A DNA stretch of 64,000 nt. Origin: Reinekea thalattae (GTDB taxonomy: Bacteria > Pseudomonadota > Gammaproteobacteria > Pseudomonadales > Natronospirillaceae). Each line of letters opens with the position of its first letter. The first letter of the stretch is position 1. The DNA lies in the NCBI RefSeq assembly GCF_008041945.1, contig NZ_VKAD01000002.1, forward strand, positions 248,001 to 312,000, in the 5' to 3' direction. The position numbers were made by a program, and so were the translations under genes. This document shows positions 1 to 7,180 of the stretch, in pieces. Under the pieces are notes generated by a model. That model saw only the letters and a program-made list of their open reading frames with translations, was not told where the DNA came from and ran no database searches.

Positions 1-836
1 ATAACGCCGCCAACCTTGGCTCGATTTTCTGGTTTGGCACTGTGCCAAATCGCTAAGGCAGCCGCAGGTAAACCAAACATTTTAACAAGGTAGCCGCCAG
101 CCAGCTGGCCAAAACCATTACCGGCAATGCGCGTGGCTGAGTCAGCGGATAAATAACAGGTTAACACGCCATTGAGTGCTTCACCGGCGGCATTGACACA
201 GGAGCCAGCCTGAAAAAAGAACGGTGCGTTCCAAATGTGGTGCAAGCCGAGTGGAATAAGTAGGCGTTCAACAACACCGTAAAGAGTGAACGCTAACTCT
301 GGGTTTTGGTACGCCGCCCACAATGAAAAAGTTTCAATAGCATGACCAATCGGCGGCCATATCCAAGAAAGAACAACACCCAAAGCAATGCAGCCAAAGC
401 CGGTAATAATAGGCACCGAGCGTTTACCGGCAAAAAAACCTAAGTAGGCGGGCAGTTCTAATTTAAAAAATCGGTTAAACGACCAAGCGGCAATACTGCC
501 AGCGAGAATGCCACCTAAAATGCCGACGTCGGTTTCTGGTGCTACCACCGCTAAGGTTTTGATCATAATAAAATAACCAACCGCTGCTGCCAGTGCAGAA
601 ACGCCGTCGTTTTTGGTAAAGCCTAAGGCAACGCCAATGGCAAACAGTAAGCCCATGTTGCTGAAAACAGCGCCGCCGGCGCTTTCCATAATGTTCGATA
701 CCACACTGGGCAGCCAGCTGAATTTAGCGGCACCAACACCCAATAAAATCCCGGCAATGGGTAACACAGATACCGGAAGCATTAACGATTTGCCAATCTT
801 TTGTAGTTGCCCGAAGGCGCTTTTTGCAATGCTCAT
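1..836 (-). CDS. ptsG: PTS glucose-specific EIIC component PtsG, partial
   Basis: Membrane permease domain of the glucose PTS, importing and phosphorylating glucose. The gene runs off the left edge of the window, so only about the first 278 codons are seen. The start is the ATG ending at 836, with CAGGAG just upstream. The translated N-terminus ([20 protein letters not shown]) and later stretches such as [20 protein letters not shown] and [15 protein letters not shown] match E. coli PtsG very closely by eye. The C-terminal EIIB domain, if present, lies outside the window. It follows the EIIA-HPr-EI gene by 42 bases on the same strand, so the two are probably one operon that supplies every PTS component for glucose. 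Confidence 0.92.
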   Translation of the reverse strand, partial: MSIAKSAFGQLQKIGKSLMLPVSVLPIAGILLGVGAAKFSWLPSVVSNIMESAGGAVFSNMGLLFAIGVALGFTKNDGVSALAAAVGYFIMIKTLAVVAPETDVGILGGILAGSIAAWSFNRFFKLELPAYLGFFAGKRSVPIITGFGCIALGVVLSWIWPPIGHAIETFSLWAAYQNPELAFTLYGVVERLLIPLGLHHIWNAPFFFQAGSCVNAAGEALNGVLTCYLSADSATRIAGNGFGQLAGGYLVKMFGLPAAALAIWHSAKPENRAKVGGV

Positions 837-878
837 AATGTGTAAACTCCTGAATGACTTTATTATTTTTGTTGTTAT

Positions 879-3521
879 TCACATGTTTAAAGACGACTGC
901 AATAGCGCGCGAACTTCGCGGGCTGAACGCATGCAGATTGCACGGCTAGCAAGGCTTTTACAGCTTGAGATATCCAACGACCGTACGGCGGCTTTCACCT
1001 CGGCGATGGCTGGAATATTGACGGATAATTCGCTAACACCTAGACCGATTAGAATCGGCGCTGCTTGAGCGTCGCTGGCCAGTGCGCCACAAACGCCGAC
1101 CCATTTATCCTGTTTTGCGGCCGCATCGCAGGTTAGTTGGATCATACGCAGCACCGATGGATGTAACGCATCGGCAAACACTCCGAGCTTTGAATGGCCT
1201 CGGTCGATGGCTAGGGTGTATTGAGTTAAATCGTTGGTGCCGATAGAAAAGAAGTCCACTTCTTCGGCAAAGATATCGGCCATAATTGCAGCCGATGGCA
1301 CTTCGATCATCATGCCGACGGGTACGGCTTTGACCGCTAACTTAAGGCGCTCTTGTTCTAGCAGCTGTTTGGCGAGGATCAGCTCATTTAGGTCGCTGAT
1401 CATCGGGAACATAATGTGGATGTTGCCATGCTGTGCTGCTCGTAATAGGGCCCGCAATTGCGTTCGGAGTAAGTGAGGCTGGTCTAATCCAATGCGTATG
1501 CCGCGTTCGCCGAGGAACGGATTGTCTTCTGTATCGATATTGATATAGGCCAGCGGTTTATCACCACCAACATCTAAGGTGCGCACAACTAATGCCTGCT
1601 CTGGTTTTAGTTGCTCAACGGCGGCGCGATAAATTTGGTACTGCTCTTCTTCGCTTGGCGCTTGTTTTCGATCCATAAAAATAAATTCGGAACGTAACAG
1701 GCCTACACCGTCTGCTTGCTCCTGTATGGCGTTTTTGGCTTCGGCGACCGAACCAATATTGGCTGCCACTTCAATCAGAGTGCCGTCTTTGGTTATGGCA
1801 GGCTTAGCCGCGTGGGCTTTATTTTCTGCGAGAGCTAATTGTTGTGCCTGCCGTTGTGCTTGTTGTTCAGCCAGCTGTTCTTCACTGGGAGATAAATAGA
1901 GCGTGCCTTGATAGCTGTTCACTAACGCAGCGGTACCGTTTTTAATATCGCGTGCTGCGGCATCGATACCGACCAATAAAGGGATCGACATCGACCGAGC
2001 AAGGATCGCACTGTGAGAGGTTGTACCGCCATGTACCGTACAGAAGGCGGCGATATTTTTTTGTTCAAGATTAACCGTATCGGAAGGGCTTAAGTCATCG
2101 GCAATTAAAATCGCCTGCTCAGGAATATCCTCTAGCGGTTGGCCAAGACCTAAAATGTGGCGCAACACACGAATGCCGACGTCCTGAATATCGCTGGCGC
2201 GCTCCTGCAACATGGCATTATTAAGCGCTCGTATTTTTTCGGCTTGCTGGCTATAGCTCTGTTGCCATGCATAGGCAGCACTGTTGTTGGCGCGAATGCT
2301 GGCAACGCTCTGCTGGTACATTTCTGGGTCAGATAAAATTTGCAGATGTGCTGAAAAAATAGCCGCCTTGTCGCTGTTGCCCTGTTGCGTTAACGCTGTT
2401 TTCAGTTGGCAGATTTCTTGTCGCGCTTCAATAATGGCGCTATCCAAGGCTAGTAATTCTTCGCTTAACGAGGAAGCTGTTTGCTTTACTTCTAGCGTCG
2501 CTGTTGGCAGTTGGTGGATAACACCAAAGCCAATACCGGCAGAAGCTTCAATGCCTTTAAATTGGTTCTCAATAGTCTGCTCGGTAAATAACAATGAGGC
2601 TTCAGCAGTTACTTTTTCTTCGACTTGAGAGTCGTCTTCTGGGTTTGATTCAAAGCTTGCGACAGTTGCATCACCTAAGCCATTTAAAATAGCAGCACTG
2701 AGTTGTTCAATGGCATTTTTGGCATCCTCGCCACGCGCAAGAATTTTTATTTGATCGTTTAGCTGAGCGTCTAATTGCAACACATTAATAACGCTTTTGG
2801 CGTTGCCCTCATTACCTTTGCAGTTTAAATAAATCTCGGCATTAAATTCGCGGGCAATATTAACTAACGCTGCGGCTGGGCGAGCATGCAAGCCAGATTG
2901 CAGGCTCAAGGTTAGCGGCTCACTTTCTTGCCAGTCAGTGGTGGTTTCGGGTTGTAAGTTAACCGTTGTTTCGGCTTGTGAGTCGGCTGTTTTTTCGGAC
3001 TGTGAGTCAACAGTGCGAGCCGTAGCGTTGAACGATACTGACATCAGCGTTTGTGGGCTTTCAATAAATTGTTGTTGCTCTGCTTTATGCAGTTGGCAGC
3101 TCAGTGCATCGGCATTGGTGACGACGACGGCGGTGACTAAGCTTTTAGCGGTTCTTGATACTTGATCAAAATCTATCTCAATCAGGGTTTGGCCTTGCTT
3201 TACCTGTTGGCCATTTTTAACACGGGCGGTAAAACCTTTGCCATTTAATAACACCGTATCGATACCGATATGGATTAATACTTCTAAGCCGCTCTGGTGA
3301 CTTAGCGAAATAGCGTGACCAGTTGATTGGATTTGGCTAACGGTCGCATCAAAGGGGGCAATTAGTCGATTATTAACCGGTTCAATCGCGACGCCATCGC
3401 CGAGCATTTTTTTTGCAAAAACGGGGTCAGGTACCTGTTCCAGTGGCACTACAATACCGTTTATTGGGGTGATTAGAGCCAGCTCTGTTGCGGCGGTTTT
3501 AAGTGCTTCTTGGATACCCAT
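879..3521 (-). CDS. Fused PTS EIIA(Glc)-HPr-Enzyme I protein
   Basis: A single 880-residue protein carrying the soluble PTS phosphorelay. Residues about 1-150 are an EIIA-Glc-like domain with the two histidines expected at H69 and H84 (in HIGIDTV). About 200-285 is HPr with the active histidine H212 in SGLHARPAA. About 320-860 is Enzyme I with the phospho-histidine H503 in GGTTSHSAI and a C-terminal VCGALASD cysteine motif. A Q/T/E-rich linker (about 165-200) with degenerate repeats joins EIIA to HPr. The PEP-derived phosphate would pass through this protein to PtsG, encoded directly downstream. A palindromic operator lies 20 bases before the start, so LacI-type control is likely. The architecture resembles NagF/FruB-type multiphosphoryl proteins, but the EIIA part and the ptsG neighbour argue for glucose. 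Confidence 0.92.
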   Translation of the reverse strand: MGIQEALKTAATELALITPINGIVVPLEQVPDPVFAKKMLGDGVAIEPVNNRLIAPFDATVSQIQSTGHAISLSHQSGLEVLIHIGIDTVLLNGKGFTARVKNGQQVKQGQTLIEIDFDQVSRTAKSLVTAVVVTNADALSCQLHKAEQQQFIESPQTLMSVSFNATARTVDSQSEKTADSQAETTVNLQPETTTDWQESEPLTLSLQSGLHARPAAALVNIAREFNAEIYLNCKGNEGNAKSVINVLQLDAQLNDQIKILARGEDAKNAIEQLSAAILNGLGDATVASFESNPEDDSQVEEKVTAEASLLFTEQTIENQFKGIEASAGIGFGVIHQLPTATLEVKQTASSLSEELLALDSAIIEARQEICQLKTALTQQGNSDKAAIFSAHLQILSDPEMYQQSVASIRANNSAAYAWQQSYSQQAEKIRALNNAMLQERASDIQDVGIRVLRHILGLGQPLEDIPEQAILIADDLSPSDTVNLEQKNIAAFCTVHGGTTSHSAILARSMSIPLLVGIDAAARDIKNGTAALVNSYQGTLYLSPSEEQLAEQQAQRQAQQLALAENKAHAAKPAITKDGTLIEVAANIGSVAEAKNAIQEQADGVGLLRSEFIFMDRKQAPSEEEQYQIYRAAVEQLKPEQALVVRTLDVGGDKPLAYINIDTEDNPFLGERGIRIGLDQPHLLRTQLRALLRAAQHGNIHIMFPMISDLNELILAKQLLEQERLKLAVKAVPVGMMIEVPSAAIMADIFAEEVDFFSIGTNDLTQYTLAIDRGHSKLGVFADALHPSVLRMIQLTCDAAAKQDKWVGVCGALASDAQAAPILIGLGVSELSVNIPAIAEVKAAVRSLDISSCKSLASRAICMRSAREVRALLQSSLNM

Positions 3522-3541
3522 AATGGCCTCTTTATTTTTAT

Positions 3542-3555
3542 TGTTATCGATAACA
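3542..3555. promoter_or_regulatory. Palindromic LacI/GntR-type operator, copy 1
   Basis: Perfect 14-bp palindrome TGTTATCGATAACA, 20 bases upstream of the EIIA-HPr-EI start codon. An identical copy occurs at 3991-4004. Its form matches operators of the LacI/GalR family (for example the E. coli GntR site). Most likely bound by the LacI-type regulator encoded at 4280. Confidence 0.8.
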
Positions 3556-4279
3556 TTGCTAATTTATAGCCACTCCTTTCGAATAAGGCAATGCCTGAAT
3601 GTTGCTCTTTATGTTGTTTAGCCAGATTACAGAGTTGTTAAGTTACTGGTCTGTTCAATTGCTAATTTATGAAGCAGCTAAGCCAGACTCTATGACGGAT
3701 CCTGTTTACCAATGTGCGATTGTCGTTTTTGCTCTTGTTCTTGTTTCGCGAACATTGTCTGTTTAAGACCAAATTGCTTTGCCGTGTTGAGTTTGTTGTT
3801 GCACACAACAGACAAATAAATTGCGCTGATTCCTTTATACCCTGAACGATAATTAAGTGGGTATTTAAAATGGCCGTATGTTGATTCAGGCCATTATCTT
3901 TGTGAATTGCACTCTGTTGTAGTGCATTCATTCCGTTTTAGTTGGCTTTGTGTTCTATGTTAAATGATCGAAAGTTAGTTTAAATCAATATGTTATCGAT
4001 AACAAAAAGTTTCCGAAAAATTTAACGCAAAAAAATCAACGATCTTTCTATCACTGTACGATCAGTTGTGATGCAGTCTACAAAGCGTTTTGGTGATTTC
4101 TTGACTGGTTTCGTAAAAATTTTAGGGCAGGCTAGACTAAATAAAAAACGGTAGAATAATTTTAAAATTTCTAAATAAAAACAAAGAGTTAAATTTAATT
4201 TGATACCGTGAATTACAGCTAACGATGTGAATTATTTTATTCGCATGCTGATTATTTACGCTAAGAATATGCTGAGAAA
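3556..4279. other. Divergent regulatory region between pts operon and lacI-type gene
   Basis: Long non-coding stretch of about 720 bases, AT-rich in its right half. It holds the second copy of the operator. A minus-strand reading frame at 3662-3931 shows no recognisable domain and looks non-coding. I see no RNA gene here. Promoters for both divergent transcription units should lie in this region. Confidence 0.6.
3991..4004. promoter_or_regulatory. Palindromic LacI/GntR-type operator, copy 2
   Basis: Second perfect copy of TGTTATCGATAACA, 275 bases upstream of the lacI-type gene and 449 bases from copy 1. Two identical sites at this spacing could allow looping by a tetrameric repressor, or separate control of the pts operon and of the regulator gene. 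Confidence 0.75.
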
Positions 4280-5266
4280 ATGACGACAGTATACGATGTT
4301 GCAAAGCTCGCTAATGTATCTGCGATGACCGTTTCTAGGGCGTTAAATAACCCTGAAAAGGTGTCACCGCAGTCGTTAAAGCGCGTACAGGATGCAATTC
4401 AACAATTGGGCTATCAACAGAACCAAGCGGCTCGAGCACTGGTCACTAAGTCGACCGGCATTGTTAAGTTGGTCATGCCAAAACGATTGGGCATGAGTGA
4501 TCCCTATTTCACTGCTTTGTTTGCAGGCATTGCTTCTGTGTTGTCGGAAAACCGTTTGGCGGTATTGATTGAGGATGAGTTGTCATCGACGATTAAATAC
4601 GACGGCATTATTTTAACTGAGCTGCACGATGAGCACAGCTATAACGAATTATTAAAACTTTCTACGCCTGTAGTGTTATTTGGCAAAGGCCAGCGTTTGG
4701 GCGAAATGGCAAACCAATTAGACTGGGTTGATCTAAACCATTTTGAAGGCGCTTATCTGGCGACTCAACATCTGTTGTCTCTCGGTCATACTGCGATTGC
4801 ACTTTTTAAATTTGATTCAAACGATTCTTCTTTAATCGAAAGAGAGCAGGGTTATCGCAAAGCGATGGCAGAATACGGAATTGATGTCGATCCAAATTGG
4901 GTTGTCTCTGGTTTAGAAGATACCTCTTATGCTGCAAAATCGCAGGCGATTGATGTGTTAAGTCACAGTGCTGTAACCGGTGTTGTTTGCACATCCGATT
5001 TATTGGCGATCGGTGTGATTCAAGCGGCTCGCGAATTGAATCGTAAAATCCCGCAGCAACTTTCAGTGGTTGGCTTTGATGGTGTCGGCTACGACCAAAT
5101 GTGTGACCCACGATTAACCACCTTATGCCAGCCGGTTTTTTGGATCGGCCAGCGTTTAGCACAATTATTGATTGAACGTATTCAAGATAAAACCAACGAC
5201 CTTCCCGCTCGCCACGAAATTATTTCAGCCGAACTGGTTGTACGAGATAGTACTGCGGTGAAATAG
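4280..5266 (+). CDS. LacI-family transcriptional regulator
   Basis: Protein of 328 residues with the classic N-terminal LacI helix-turn-helix and hinge (TVYDVAKLANVSAMTVSRAL, then the NQAARAL hinge helix) and a periplasmic-binding-protein-like effector domain (VVCTSDLLAIGV, SVVGFDGVGYDQMCDPRLTT). It is divergent from the pts operon, and the two identical palindromes between them are its likely operators. Its effector is probably a hexose or a PTS-derived sugar phosphate, but nothing in the sequence fixes the ligand. Confidence 0.9.
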   Translation: MTTVYDVAKLANVSAMTVSRALNNPEKVSPQSLKRVQDAIQQLGYQQNQAARALVTKSTGIVKLVMPKRLGMSDPYFTALFAGIASVLSENRLAVLIEDELSSTIKYDGIILTELHDEHSYNELLKLSTPVVLFGKGQRLGEMANQLDWVDLNHFEGAYLATQHLLSLGHTAIALFKFDSNDSSLIEREQGYRKAMAEYGIDVDPNWVVSGLEDTSYAAKSQAIDVLSHSAVTGVVCTSDLLAIGVIQAARELNRKIPQQLSVVGFDGVGYDQMCDPRLTTLCQPVFWIGQRLAQLLIERIQDKTNDLPARHEIISAELVVRDSTAVK

Positions 5267-5400
5267 CCGTTCATTATTCGTCTTAATTTTTTTCGTATTG
5301 AGCCAATACAACTGCCGCCATTTCAGCGAAACCTAAAACGAAACTGAATACAGTATTTAGTATGTATTTTTTTGATTAACGGCTTTATAACTAGCAGCAA

Positions 5401-5428
5401 AAAAACACCCGCCTAAGCGGGTGTTTTT
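5401..5428. terminator. Bidirectional rho-independent terminator
   Basis: Twelve-base-pair stem (AAAAACACCCGC / GCGGGTGTTTTT) around a CTAA loop, with A- and T-runs on the two sides. It lies between the convergent lacI-type gene and DUF1566 gene and should serve both strands. Confidence 0.9.
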
Positions 5429-5467
5429 TAGTGGTTGGAATAGTTGAGTGAATGGCTAAGCGAGATG

Positions 5468-6838
5468 TTATTCGTTTGCGTCGCGCACTAAACGAACGTA
5501 ATTAAGTACCCGAATGGCGTCGGCTTGTGGCCCGTGACCGTTGCTGTAGTCAGTTCCGTCCCAAGTTTTTGGATCGCTACGTTGTGAGCCTGCGCCGTGA
5601 ACATCAAACCAGCCGCCTAAGCGCTTGCTGTAGCCTAGTGAGCGACCAAAGGCGACATAGGAGGCATAGTTCACTCGCAATCCGCGAGGCGTCAGTGCTT
5701 GGTGTGTTGTACTGCTCCAATAGAAAGCCCAGTCGGCTTCTCCGTTTTCGTTGGTGATGGGTGTACTGTTAAATAGGGGGGCGATGGCCGGTGATTGAGT
5801 TTTTGCCGGTGAATAGTTGTAATCCACTAAGCTGACGAGCTCTTTTACATTGGGCAAGCGCCAGTCGCTGTAGCCTAAATAAGCCTGATCATTCATTTGC
5901 TGTACGTAAGCTAGCGCTTCGACCCAGTTCATAGCGCCTTTGCTTTTTGCATTCGCCGCTAAGGGTACGTTGCTATTACCTTGAGATTGCTGCCAGTTAA
6001 TATCACGTTGGTAGTTTATGCCGCTGTCGTAGTCCGCGCCGCTGTCATTTTGTGCCCACATCAAGCCGGACTGAATATCTGTGATGGTGCCATTCTGGTT
6101 GTCCACCAGTTCGCTGCTGCCGTAGTTGGTGTTACCACGTACACACTGAACCGAATAGGTTTTATTAACGCCGCGCATTTTTTCGCCGTAAGCCTTAATT
6201 CGACCGTCTGCAAGGTTGACCCCAAACAGCATCGCGGTGCCTTCATCGTTGCGGTAGTGAGTCGATGTTGCGTACTGCACATCGATAATGCGTTCTCCTT
6301 CGGCAGGGTTGCCGTAGGCAAAATCAAAATAGTTAGTGTCGATAAAGGGCGTTAATTTAGACGTGTTTCGCGCTTCTGGTGAGGTGTCGGTGCCCTGAAA
6401 ATTAATTAACGAATAGGCCTGTTTAATCGTCGGTAGTTGCCAATCATTATAGCCAGCAAAATTGGACGACTCGCAGTAGTCGGCAGCTTGTTGCGAGGTC
6501 AGCTTATCGGCTTTGGTTAATTGGCCATCATTATTGGTATCCGGTGAGGCCATCCACATCAGCCCCGTGACTTGGTCGCTTACCGTGCCGTTGTCGTGCT
6601 TAATATAGTGCTGTTGGTTGCCTGTGTATTCGGCATCTTGGCCTGAATAGCGACTGTCGCTACCACAGTTAATAACCTTGGAAGTGCTGTAGCAAAGCTG
6701 TTGTTCGGTTTCTACTGCTAGGTTGGTCAGTTGTAGCGATGAACTGGTGTTAACTGCGGCATGAGTTTGGCAGCTAGAAAGAAAAACAACTAACAGTGCC
6801 GAGCTGCTTAAAAGAGAAACGGGTGAATGATTTGTCAT
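5468..6838 (-). CDS. DUF1566 (Lcl C-terminal domain) lipoprotein
   Basis: Protein of 456 residues with an N-terminal export signal and a lipobox-like segment (VVFLSSCQ, Cys about 23), so probably an outer-membrane or surface lipoprotein. It contains two DUF1566/Lcl_C repeats. Each opens with a DNGT-(V/I)-(S/T)D-(Q/I)-(V/Q)-(T/S)-G-LMW motif and later shows GYNDWQLP / GYSDWRLP followed by a K-(Q/E)-x-x-S-L element. Such domains occur in marine bacterial surface proteins of unknown role and resemble the C-terminal part of the Legionella collagen-like adhesin. It stands alone between two terminator-like hairpins. Function unknown. Confidence 0.8.
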   Translation of the reverse strand: MTNHSPVSLLSSSALLVVFLSSCQTHAAVNTSSSLQLTNLAVETEQQLCYSTSKVINCGSDSRYSGQDAEYTGNQQHYIKHDNGTVSDQVTGLMWMASPDTNNDGQLTKADKLTSQQAADYCESSNFAGYNDWQLPTIKQAYSLINFQGTDTSPEARNTSKLTPFIDTNYFDFAYGNPAEGERIIDVQYATSTHYRNDEGTAMLFGVNLADGRIKAYGEKMRGVNKTYSVQCVRGNTNYGSSELVDNQNGTITDIQSGLMWAQNDSGADYDSGINYQRDINWQQSQGNSNVPLAANAKSKGAMNWVEALAYVQQMNDQAYLGYSDWRLPNVKELVSLVDYNYSPAKTQSPAIAPLFNSTPITNENGEADWAFYWSSTTHQALTPRGLRVNYASYVAFGRSLGYSKRLGGWFDVHGAGSQRSDPKTWDGTDYSNGHGPQADAIRVLNYVRLVRDANE

Positions 6839-7141
6839 TGTTGCCTCGATAACATCATTGTCTGAGAGCGCAGTTTTGGAGTGACTGCCTAATGCCGCCT
6901 AATGATAGAGCTTCTGCTTGTTAAAAGCGTGGCTATGATCACGTATGCGGCCTAACTGCACGATCTTTTAAGTTTTCCGACAATGGGACACATTTCAGCC
7001 ATAGTTTGTACAGTATTCAGTGGCGATAAATGCTGGTTGTTTGCACGTGGGTAGAGATGGAAGCTAGGCAAAGCCAATGCTGCTATCGATTAGCAAAAAG
7101 CAGTGGAAAAAAACAAAATAACAGAAAGTAAAACAAGGCGC
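6839..7141. other. Intergenic region without recognisable gene
   Basis: About 300 bases between the DUF1566 gene and the hairpin after the c-di-GMP gene, both on the minus strand. It should hold the promoter of the DUF1566 gene. I see no convincing ORF, RNA gene or operator. Confidence 0.5.
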
Positions 7142-7170
7142 GTAGACGATGAAGCCTATTCATCGCCTAC
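7142..7170 (-). terminator. Hairpin downstream of the GGDEF-EAL gene
   Basis: Stem of 12 bp (GTAGACGATGAA pairing with TTCATCGCCTAC, one wobble) around a 5-base loop, just after the stop codon at 7181 on the minus strand. There is no strong T-run, so it is a weaker terminator or an mRNA-stabilising hairpin. Confidence 0.55.
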
Positions 7171-7180
7171 AGTTTTATTT

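Noticed and set aside
613..1068. 151-codon plus-strand frame over ptsG and the EIIA-HPr-EI gene
   Set aside because: Antisense to two strongly conserved genes and to their junction; a shadow frame.
3662..3931. 89-codon minus-strand frame in the pts/lacI intergenic region
   Set aside because: No domain, low-complexity start and basic, cysteine-scattered composition; no ribosome site. Looks like chance in a non-coding region.
5981..6355. 124-codon plus-strand frame in the DUF1566 gene
   Set aside because: Antisense to the repeated DUF1566 motifs; open only because of the codon composition of the real gene.
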